This document shows positions 22,401-34,400 of a stretch of DNA of 64,000 nt, piece after piece. The position numbers were made by a program, and so were the translations under genes. The stretch comes from Neorhodopirellula pilleata (lineage in GTDB: Bacteria; Planctomycetota; Planctomycetia; Pirellulales; Pirellulaceae): NCBI RefSeq assembly GCF_007859915.1, contig NZ_SJPM01000001.1, positions 958,986 to 1,022,985 on the forward strand, read 5' to 3'. Below the pieces are notes generated by a model. It ran no database searches, was not told the origin of the DNA, and worked only from the letters and a program-made list of their open reading frames with translations. Within the stretch, counting starts at the first letter, position 1. The number at the start of each line of letters is the position of its first letter.

Positions 22401-25400
22401 GCGAATGCCGCTGTCTTTGCGGGGTTCGTAGTCGGCTGTTGCGGTGTACGCGTCCGCTTCGATGAAGATGCTACCCGGGGCCGCAAACACATCGGGCAGA
22501 TCGAGGAACATCGCATCGAGTTCGTCGCGAACCGATGTGACTTCACCGACGCCTACGATCGTGTACGTTTCGAGCAATCCGAGGTCCGCGAGCGTGCGAT
22601 TAATTTGTTCGAGTTGAACTTGATAACGGGCAATGGCTTCGGCGTTGTTGGAGTGCGATGCCATCCATTCCATCACCTGGTTGCGTTGTTCGACCAACAG
22701 CGTCCCGACGTTGCGGTAGGACAGTTTCGGCAACGGCACGTCGGGATTCTTGATGACGTAGAACTTACCGTTGAGGTCGCTTTCGAATCGCAACGTTTGA
22801 TCGGAATCGAAAGACGAGGCGTTGAGTGCTTTCGTGTTGTATTCGGCTTCACTGATCGGTGTCCAACGCAGCGTATTAGAGAAGTCTTCGTCTTGCAGAA
22901 CGACCTGTTCACTTTCGAGCAGCGGTAGCGGGTTGCCTTCGTTGTCCTTGAGGATGAACTCGTAGTGCCCACCGAGGGTTCCGCCGGCGAACGCGTTCTC
23001 GCCGTTGAATTGAACCAGCTTGACGACGGTTCCCAGACTCACGTCGACGGCGATTTGATCCACGTTCAGCGGTGCGAAGTGGTAGTTGACTTGAGGATCG
23101 AGCGGCAATGTGATCGCGGCCGCGAAATCATAGTCGGCTTGGGAGCTGATTAGCCCCGGGTCTTGATCGGTGCCCGCGAGTTGCGGATCGGCCAAGCCCA
23201 ATCGGCCGCTGACGTCGAAGCCGTGATCGGCGAGGTCCTTGGCGACGCTACGAATCGCCAACACGGACTTGTTGAAAATGCCGGCGGTGATTTTGGAAGC
23301 GTCGTTTCCGGGGACCGAACCGTCCGAAACGATGACTTGATTGTGATGGTTGATCCGCACGTTGCTGGGGACTTCGTAACCGTACGGTACGGCCGATAGC
23401 GACAAGACCATTCCGTCGGTTTCGGCCCTCAGGGGAATGCCGTCGCTGCGTTCGGCGATCAGGACGACGTCTTTGAAGCCTTCGATCCGCGAGTCACGGT
23501 TGATGTCCACGACGGTGGTCATGTTGATGTTCGCGTCCGGCGTTCCGACCGCGATGCTGGGACCTAGCGACGCGGTGGTGACCTCGACGTTACTGAACAG
23601 CGAAACCAAATTGGGCACTTGGAAGTTGCTGCGTCCGGCTTGCAAACGGATCTCAGCTCCCCGGACTAACGAATCGGTGACATTGACCGACGTATCGACG
23701 TTGGCGTTCGCGTTGGCGTCGGCACCGGCGGCGACGTGGACGCCGGCGGCGAACAGGTTCGCGCTCGGGAACAATCCGATGTCGCTGACCGTGGCAACGT
23801 GGACGTCACCGCGGCGGTTGATGATTTCGGCGGTGTCAAAGTTCACGTTCGCGTTTGTGTGAGACGTGATGTTGCTGATCGCGGTGGTCAGCCCGAATCC
23901 AGAGACCGCTTCGATGCGAACGCTATCGAAGGCTTCGCCGTTGGTCGTCGCTTCGATCTCGAGCTTGCCCGGGTTGTCGAGGGTTCCGCCGTTGACTTCG
24001 ATCGTCGCGCCGCTGGAGACATCTATGTTGGCGTCGAGCGGATTGCTCGATGTTCCGATCTCGGTGTTGCTGACCAAGACGGTGGCGCTGGCCAAACCGA
24101 CGCTGCCGCTGCGGAGGTTCGGCGTGTTGTTTTCGCCGTCGCTCTTTTGGACGGTGTTGTTGGCCCCGATCGACAAACTCGCGGCGCGGACGTTGGCGTT
24201 GGTGCCGATGTTCACGTTGGCGTCACCGGTCATCCGGGTCAACGTTCCCGCTCCGGCACCGGTTCCCAATGCGATCGAGTAGGCATCGGCGAACGAGTTG
24301 CCGAGCTGTGTGTTGGACGAAACGATTTGCATCGGCCCGGCGGTGATGTTCGCGTTCTCGCCGATTTGGACGAGTGTTTCCTGGTCGCTGATGACTTTTG
24401 ATTCCGACGCCGACGCGGCGATCACGCCGCCTCCGGCCGCCACGGTGCTGGCGATGAGGTTGTCGGCCGACAGTGCGGACAACGACAAGCTTCCCGCCGT
24501 GATGACGGCACCGCCGGCAATGTCGACGAGGACTTCAGGAACGGCGACGTTGCTTTCGGTGCGATGTCCGCGTTGGATGTCCGCGAGCATCGTGCCCACC
24601 GCGATCGCACCGAACGCGCCACCGTCAGCGTCGGCTCGTGCTCGGCCGTCCGATCGGGCGACGACTTCCATCGAATCAGATACGTTGATCAAGCCGCCGT
24701 CGACAGTCGCGTCGACTTTGGTATTGAGAACGACATGGGAATCGTTGCCTTGGGCACCAACCAAGGATGCCGAGACGCCGACCGCGCGGGTTCGACGCAC
24801 GTTGGTATCAGAGGTCGCAAGTACCGACAAATCGGCCGAATGGATCGAGATCGGATCGATCGAGGCGTTGATGGTGCTGGTGTTGGTGTTGCTGATCAGG
24901 GCGACGCCGATCGCCGCACCGAGTCCGACGGCGACGGTAACACCGACCGCGTCGGCTTCCAAGTCGGCGGTTTCATTCGCGTTGACTTCGATTTTGTCTT
25001 CGACGGACACGACGACGTCGCCGCCAAGGTGCGCGGCAACATAGTTGTTGATCGTGTTGTCAAGGTTCAAGCCGCCACCGCTGAACGCGACCAGACCGCC
25101 TGAAACCGACGCGGTCACGCCGTGAACGTTCAGGATCGACATCTCGGCGGCGTCGGCTTGGATGATCAAGTCGCCAAACGCCATCACGCTATACGGTGTC
25201 ACGGGATTGGTTCCCGAATCGCCATCGACCCATGCTTGGACGTCGGCTTCGATCGTATTTTCGACCAGCGTGACGGCGATCGAAACCGCACCCAATGACG
25301 CCGCCAGGGAGGCTCCGACGGCTTCGGTTTTGTCGATCTTGCTCTTGGCGGTCGCATCGACGATCACGTCGTCGGTTGCCAATAAGTTGGTACGAGAAAC

Positions 25401-28400
25401 ACCCGCGTGCGTGTCGCCGGACAATACGGTGATCGATTCGGCTCCGGCGGCACTGGCGGCCCCTCCGATCCCGATGGCGGCGGCGACGCTGCCGGCGGCG
25501 GTCACGGTGCGGACGGTCTCGTCACTGGTTGCGAGGATTTCGATGTTCGTTCCGGCGGTCAAGTTCGAGTCGGTAACCAAGGCCATCGTTTGATGGGAGT
25601 TGGAGCCACCGGGAGCCGACGAATCGCCGATCGTATTCTTGGCGAGCGCCACGCCGATGCTGCCCGCGGCCGCGCCGGTACCACCGCTGATCGCGGCGGA
25701 GATCGCGAGCACGAACGAATCGATATTGGAGGTGTTCGTCGCGGTGGCGAACACGTTCGATGGGGTAACACCGAGAAAAGCCAATTCGGGCGGATCGTTG
25801 GGGTCGGCGCCGACGGGCGTCTCGTCACCGTAGATCATTTGCCCGAACGCGGTGACGACGGAGTTATCGATCGTCGAGAGGACTTGGTTGTTAATGCGAT
25901 TGGTTGCCGTCGCTCCGGCACCGGAGAATGCGCCGCCGAAGGAACCACCGATGGCGATCGACATGGCCGCTGCCGCGCTGACGGCGTCGATCGTGGCGTC
26001 TTCGGTCGCCGACACGCGGACGTCGCCGGGGAACTGCGTTGCGGGGCCTTCGAGGCTCGGCTCGGTCCGGTAGGAGTGAGTGTACTCGGTCAGTGGATCG
26101 CCGTTGCCGTCGACGTTGCTGGTGTCGACGGTCGAGGTCACGTCGGTGCGTCCGCTGGTGAAGATCCCTCGTGAAAGGTTTTCGATGTTCGCGTTGATGT
26201 CGTTCTCGATTACATTCGTCGCAAGCGATACCCCGATCGTGAGTCCGATGCCCGCGCTGCCGCCAAACGCAAAACTGATCGACGCGGCGGTTGCGAACGC
26301 GTCGATGACGGTGCGATCGCTCGCGTCCAAGTCAACCGACAAGGTGTGGATCGAAGGCAGCTCCGTGCCGCCGAATCCCAGCATCGAGTCATCGGTCACC
26401 CCGGCAACGATCTTGCCGCTGGGCGTTCGGTAACCGGGCACGGCGGAAGCGGCTTGTTCGCCAAAGATCCCCGAGCGGATCGCCAGAGCGACTTCGTTGT
26501 AGACCCCGACGCCGGTTCCCGACAAACCGACGCCCGCGCTGCCGCCGCCGGTGGCAGCCACGGCGATGGCGAGTGTTGTCGAATGAATCGTCGCGGTCGA
26601 ATGAGCGTCGGCGCTCAAGGTACCCGAAGCGATGATCGCCGAACGGGTAACGCTCGCTTCGATGCCCGCTCCGGCGTCGACTTTGTTGGTCAACTCCCAA
26701 AGGTCTTGATCGTTGAAGTCGATCCGTGCGACCCAGCTTTCGTCGCTCGTGTCGCCGCCCGGTCGAGGCGGCGCAGCCATCGGAGTGGCGCCGAGATACT
26801 TGTAAACATCACCGGCACCTGGACCGGCGTGAATCTTGACGGTGTCGTTTTGATTGATCGTGATCGTGGGTGAACTGGCGGTCGTGTACGTCGACGCAGC
26901 CGTTCCATCGATCGTGTAGCCGATCAGGTTGCGGGCCAGCGACACGCCCATGGCGGCCCCGACACCGGTACTGCCACCACTCGAAGCGGCGATGGCGAGC
27001 GACAATACCAAGGCGTCGATGTCGGCCGATGCGTTAGCATCGAGATCGACTTTGCCGTCGGCCGAGATTCGGCTGTCGACGATCAAGGCTTGAGTTTGCG
27101 TGGTGATTTGATTGAGAGCGTCGGCACCAGCTCCGGCCAGCGCCACGCCGGTGCTGCCTCCGATGGCGACGGCCATCGCGGCGGCAAACGCGACCGCGTC
27201 AATCGAACCGGTCGAGGTCGCCGAAACGGTAACGTCTTGGACGGCATAGTCGCGGTAGTCGTAAGTTCGGTCGGGGCGGTTACCAAATTCATCGGCCGGT
27301 CCCTGATCGGTGTAATCCTCGACGATGGTTTCCATCGTGACGTCATCGATCGTAGCGATCGTTTGCGAGCCGATCGTGTTCTTGGCCAAACCGACGCTGA
27401 TCGATAACGCAACGGCGGTACTGCCACCAACGGCAGCGGACAATGAGGCGGCTCCGGCGATGGCGTTGATCGCCGATTGATCCTGCGCGGCGACGGTCAC
27501 GTCACGAGCGGCGAAAGCATGATCGGGCGCGTTGCCCGGGTTGATTTGCGTGTCGACGTCGCGAATCGTGGCGGTCGTGTCGGCATAGATCTCGTTGACG
27601 ACGGACGCACCGGCACCGGCTAAGCCGATGGAGGTCGAACCGGCTGAACTGATCGCGGCTGCGGCGGCGATAACGGTCGTCGAGATATCTTGCGAACCGG
27701 TCGCTCGGACGTTGACGTCGCCTTCGGCTTGAACCTGCGACAGATTGATTTCGGCCCGGGTCGAGCCTTTGTGGTCGTTGGAGTTTTCGGTTCCGATGAC
27801 GTTCTCGGCAACTGCGGCACCGATGGCGAGGGAACCGCCCGAGCTGGCGCTTTTGGACAACGACGCGGCGGCCGCCACGATCGTCGAAACGATGCCGTGA
27901 TCATTGGTGGCGATGACGTCCACATTTCCGGTGGTCGTGTCGTCATCAGCGAGATCACCGTCGACTTCGACCCCGACGACGCTTTCGGAGATGCCCGCGT
28001 AAACTTCCGTCATGATCTCGTTTTTGGTCGACGCACCGGCACCGCTCAGTGCGATCCCCGCTTTACCACCGGCGGCCGACAGAGAAGCGGCGACGGCCAA
28101 CGCGGAGATCGACGAACCGCGAACGGTGAATCCGGTATCGCCGCGGCTGATGATGTAGCTTTTGCCTGCTGTTTCATCGACAAGCAACCAGGACAACCCT
28201 CGCTGCTTTTTATCGCTTTCGCCTTCCTCGGCGACGACCTTGATCGTTTCGGTTTCGAGTTGGCTGAGCGTCAAGGTGTGATCGTTCGCGGCGGACGAAC
28301 CGATGATTTCAGCGATCAAGGTTTGCTTGAAGGACAAGTCGTCGTTGACGTCGATCAAGTTCTCGTCGACGAGCGGTGTTTCCTCAAGGTTATCGTCGTC

Positions 28401-31400
28401 GGATGAAGCGTCGTCGAGTTTGGCGGCGGCTTCGTCGGTTGAACCGGGTAACGTGATCGCCGTTCCATCTCCGCCCGACGCGGTGGCTTTGACGTTGACT
28501 TGGTCGTCGGCGTCGATTTGGCTTTGATCGATCCTTGCGATCGTGGAGCCGTCGATGCGGTTTTCGGCGATCGAAACGCCGACGGTGAACGCGACGCTGT
28601 TGCCCACCGACGCCCCTGCGATCGACAACGCCGCGCCTACGGCGTAGGCCCGGATAAAGGATTGTTCGTTGATGAGCACGTCAACACGGCCGGTCGTATC
28701 GATGTCGGAGTTAGCTCGAATTTCCGCGAGGGTTTGTTTATCGACGTCGTTGATCATGCCGACACCGGACGCGGCGACGGCGACCGAGGTGCCCTTCGTT
28801 GTCTTCGCGATCGTGGCGGCGACCGAGGTGGAGATAGCCAGGATTTCCGCCGCGTCGTTGACGTCAACCATCACGTCGCCGGTGGCGTTCAAATCCACGT
28901 CACTGATCACGGCCGATGTGGTGCCGGTGATGTCGTTCCAAGAGAACGAACCGGCGATCGCAACGCCGACGCCACTTCCCGGTTTCGTGCTGCCGGTCTT
29001 GGTGCCGCTGATGCCGGCCGTCAGTGCTAAGATGCTCGCGTCGCCGTTGGCGGTCACAGTGACGTCGTCGGCGGTGTTGACGTGAGCGTTTTGCAAGTCC
29101 GCGACGACGTTGAGGTCGAGGTCGTTATTGGCGAAAGATCCAGCCAAGGCGACGCCGACGGCATCGGTTTTGGCACCAGCGACTGCACCGGAGATGGCGG
29201 AGATGCTGGTCGTGTCATCGGCGAGGACGGTGATGTCGCCGGTCGTGTCGATTTGCCCCCGGGTTCGGATCGCGGCCAACACGTTGCTATCGATTTCATT
29301 GATCGTCACGTCGCCGGCGATCGCGATGCCGCTGCTGCGTGAGGTCGCGTTCTTGGCGCTACCGCCTCCGGCGGACTTGGTGGTACCTTGGCGGGCCTGT
29401 GTCTTGGCAACCTTGGTCCCGGCCATGCCGACCGTCCACAGCGAACCGTCGGCGGTGGCCTGCACGTCGATGTCACCGGTCAGATCGAGATCCAGCGTGC
29501 TCGGGTCGGTATTGCTTTCGTCGGATTGTCCGATGATTGCGGAGACATTCCGGGTGATGTCTTGAACGCCAACACTGACGCCGACGGCCGCGACTCCTGC
29601 AGTTTGCACGGCACCGACGACGGAGATGTGCGAGGTATCGTCGTTGGCGAGGACTTCAATGCCACCGCCATCGACGTCGACATTGTCGGAAAGTTGAGCG
29701 AGCGTTGTGTTGGTTTGATCGAGCGTCGAGACGCTGCCGCTGATTCCGACCTTGCCGGATTCGCCGCCGGTTTGGACGAAGTCAAAGCTGAACATTTTTT
29801 CGTCGGCGGTGATGCTCAACGTGCCACCGGCCCCGGTCCGCACGGCGACGTTTTCTCCGATCAGGGCAACGGTTTCATTGCTGATCGATTGGATCAGGGC
29901 CGAGCCGCCCAGACCCAAGGTGCCGGCGCGGTTGCCGACCGGCGAAATGGCGTCCTTGAAACTGCCCTTCTTGGCCGCGTTCTTGAGGTATTCCGGGTCG
30001 GCGTAGAGGGTCATCACACCGGCGACATTGATCAGTGTCATCTCCGTTTCAGCGGTGACCGCGACTGATTGGGAGGTCGTGTTGTAGTCTGCGTCTTGGT
30101 TAATTCTCACGTCGTCGTGAACGATCGCCTTGGCGATGTTCTCATAGTCCGTCTTCGCAACCGAGGCGGTCACGGACAACTTGGCCGCGCCCTCGACGCC
30201 GTTGTTATTGTCGGCGACGGTACCGGCACCGGTCGCCTGAGTCGATGCCCAAACATTGATGATCTCGGTCAAGCCGAGATCCGTGCCGAGGTTATTGCGA
30301 ATCGCTTCGAGGAAATTGATGTTGAAGAAGTCTTCCGCGTTTTGGATCTTGGTGATCGCCTGGAATTCTTCGCTGAAGGGAATCAAACCGATCGGATCGA
30401 TCAACAGCGGGTAGGACACCGCTGCGTTGACACGGACGTCGCCACGGGAGTTGATTTCGGCGTGGTTGGCACCTTGGCTTTGGACGAGAGCTTGTGCGTC
30501 GTTGGTAACATAACCCAGCGCGATCGCCACGCCGGCGGCGAACGTTTTGTCTTTGTCTCGCTTGCTTGTTCGAGCCTTGGTTTTGGACTTGGGTTTCGTG
30601 TCGGCTTCGTCGTCACCTTTTGAGCCCCCATCGTCGGAGATGATCGTGCCTTGGGCTTTGAGTTTGTAGGCTTGTTCGATCGTCGCGTTAACGACCACAT
30701 CAGCTACGGCGAGATCGCCGGCGTCGTCGGGATTGATTCCCGCGTTCAGTACCGCGTTCTCACCAACGATCGCGCGGACGATATGATCGACCTCGGCATA
30801 ACTGAACGCCCCGGCGACACTGAACAAGTTGTTGATCTTGCCACCGGTTCCACGCAGGGCGTCTTCCCGCGAGTTACTGTCATTGCCACTAGATTTGGCT
30901 TTGCTGTCTTTGAAATTGGCTCCTCGGTTGAGTCGCCCCTTGGTTGCGGCGTTGTTGAACTTCGGCGCGTCGCCGATTCCGGTTCCGGTTTCCACCGTAT
31001 TGGTCGCGTCCAGTTTCGCGTCGACCCCGATACCGCTGGCGTAGTCCAATTTGAATTGATGAACGGCTCCCGTCGCGGTGGCGAAGTTCAGCGGGATCGC
31101 GCCGGCGGACAAGGCCTGTAATCTTGTTTCGTGCAGCGTGATCGTGTTGGCGTCGATTTGGTTAACGAAATACGAACGACCGCTAGACAAGCCTCGTATC
31201 GGACGATCCGCTCGCGTCACTTCGCTGGCCGACTCGAATCCGTGCGAAGCGCCGACGCCCGGACCGGTTAGGTCCAACGCATCACCGTCAGCGACCAAAC
31301 GCAGGCCGAACTCGTTTTCGTCGATGTACTCGACGTAGTAAGTCGTGCCGTTGGTCAATCGAAACGGATCAACACCGTCGATGTAGGCGATGCCGTTACC

Positions 31401-34400
31401 CGCCGGGGCCAGATAGATGATCTCTTGGTTGTCAACGAAACCATGGCCGGGCAGGCGAATGGCGTCGGTAGCCGCGTCGACGATCGGCTTGACCGTCGGA
31501 TCGAATCGAACCAAATGCAAGTCACCCGCCGGGGCGACGACGTTCGGGGTAAACGTGAGCGCGGGCAGGATGCTTGAGCCATCCTCGCCGTCGAGTTTTT
31601 CAAGTGTGTGCAGTTGGTCGATCGCACCGCCGATCGACAGGCTGATCGGTTCGGTTTGTCCGACTTCACGAAGTTGCAGCTCGTCACCGTTGACCGCGAT
31701 CGCTTCGTAGGTGCGACCGTTCACCAAACCACCGATGACCGAGTCGCCACCCGACCCGCTGGTGCGATAGATGAGTTGGTCCCCGGTCAAGAACCCGTGA
31801 TCGCTTAAGAAGATGATATCGTCATCGTAGTCAACATCGCCGCGCACGATTTCGAAAGCGTGGAAATCGATTCCCAACTCCGTCGGCGCGGTGATTGAAA
31901 CGACACCTCCACCGACTTCTTTGACTCGGATGATGTCGTCGCTGATGGTCTCGATCGTGTACGTTTCGTTTGCGGTCAGGCCACCGATGGCCGGGCCGCC
32001 ACCGGTGCGATAGACGACGGTGGTGCCGTCGATCAATCCATGATCCGGGATCCGGAGTTGGTTGGGCAGCGTATGAGTGCCGTCGGTGTAGTTGACCAGC
32101 GGTGTCGAAAGCGACGCGTCGAAGGTCGTCACGATCCGTTCAGTTTGGAACCCCTCGCGATCATTCGGTGTGAACGCCGAACCGGTCAGGTTCAAGGCGA
32201 TCCCGGCAGTCGCGTTGTTTCGAGCGGTCGCCTCATCGGCACCGGTGGCCAATCGGAAGCGGCCTCGATCCAAACGAATGACGAAATAGTCTTCCGCATC
32301 ATCCAGCCCAGCGTGAGGACTGCCGTCGCCGGCGAGATAGCTGACCTTTTGCCCGGTTTCAAAGCCGTGGTTTTCGATGAAGAACGTATCCGTTGTGACG
32401 TCGACGATCGCGGGCGTCAGGGTATGACGAGTCCCCGTTCCCACTGCGTCCAAATCGATCGCGTTTCCGGCGAGCGCGTCGCTCGGATCGGCCGCCAATC
32501 GCACCAGCCCGACCTCATCAACGATCGCGTAGTAAGTCGTGTTGTGCGTCAATCCACCGATCGCCGACCCGGGGTCGACGGACGAATAAAGAACCGGTTG
32601 TCCGGTCGCCAAACCGCTGGCGTTTTCCAAGACGATCGTATCATCGGCTAGATCGACGACTGCGGTATCGGAAGCGTCAAAGACCAACCCGCCGATCACT
32701 TCGGCGTGCAATTCCGTTCCCTCGTCATCGAGCACCGCAGGGGTTCTGAATTGATTCAGAAATGTGTAGCGAACAAAGGTTTCTTGGAATACCTCGTCAT
32801 CGACCGCATAAACGATTTCGTCTCCGTCGACGAAACCGTGTGAGGGCAACGTGATCTCACCGGTCGCCGAATCGACGTTGGACGTCGTCGGTTGGAACTC
32901 GACTTCGGCGTGATCAAACGCAAACACATGAGCGTCGCCATGGCCACTCACGCCGACGCCGTCACCGCCGTCGATATCACGAAGGTCGATCGCCACGGTT
33001 GGCGTTGCTTTTTCGGCCAAGGTGACGGTGGTATCACCGCCGACCGTCGTGGCGGTCAAGACGATGTAGTCGGTGTCGTCTTGCAGACCGCCGATCGGTT
33101 GGAGCGAATCGATCGGAAAGGTGACTTCGTCGCTGCCACCAACTCGGTAACGAATCGTGGATCCGGGTTGAACGTTTGATGATGGGATCTTGATCGTGTT
33201 GAGCGCGGCGTCGACGACGCCAGGCGTGGAAGGATTGAAAGCGACGGCGTCTTTCTTTTGAAAACTGTGATCGGCATTATCACGAACGAGTGTCGCGTCG
33301 ACTTCGATCGGTTGGGCGGATTCGCGAACGAGTTGGAACTCGTTCGCGTTCAAAACGATGACGCGATACGTCGCGTCACCGAGCAGACCACCGATCGAAT
33401 TGACCGGCTGACCTTCGATCGGTTCGGGCGCGAGATAGACGACCTCGTCGCCGGTATTCAGGCCGTGATTCGGAATAACAATGCGGTCGCTGGTTCCGGT
33501 ATTGGCCGCCGATACATCGATCGCGAGCGTGTTGCTGGAACCGCGTGCGGTAATTTGACCATCGACGACGGTTCGGATTTCGGTGTCGTCCAACCCGATC
33601 GCGATCCCCAAACCACCACGTCCGTCAACGTAAATTTGCACTCCGGCGGTGGCTTGCGTATTGACTTCGCCAACCGAATTGACATTCACATTGCCGCCCG
33701 ACTGGATCGCGACGGTCGAGTCCAAACTGGTGATGGCTTTTGTCGTTGAATTGGCGACGGCCAACGACATCCCCATCGCACTCGTGTTGGCGGGCGACTT
33801 GCCGTCGGTGTTGTCTTCGTCGGCGGTGTTGATGTCCGTCGTTGATGTGATCTCCGCGTTCGTGGTCGCGGACGAGACGATCCGGACATCGCCGCCGGCG
33901 TCGATGAGCGTGTTGTTGTGCAGGGTCGTCGTCGATCGGCTGGTCGCTTGGCTGTACCCGGCCGACAAGTTGTTAGCGACATCCGTGATTTGGGTGAACT
34001 TGCTCGAGTTCGATTCGTCATCGGTATCTTGAACCGCCACGGCTTGTGTTGCCGCGTCGGTGACCGTAGTGGATTCGATCGTGACACTTCCGGTGGCATT
34101 GATGACGGTCGAATTCAAATCAACGTCCGTGGTGCCGCTGCGCATCATCATCGCGAGGGGAACGTTGGGCAGATACTTTTCGGCGAGTTCTTGCATCGCG
34201 CCGCCGATGTAATTGTTACCCCATGCCGGAAGTTCATCGAGTAGGTTCTCGTCTTCGGCGGTCGCGGTGATGGTGACATTACCGGGAACGTCATTGACGG
34301 TCGTGGCGGTGATCGTCGCATCGCCGATCTTGATGTCGACGTTCTTGTTGTCCAAGCCGAACGGTCGCTTGGGGCTGATCAGGGAGGCTTTGCGGGTCGC

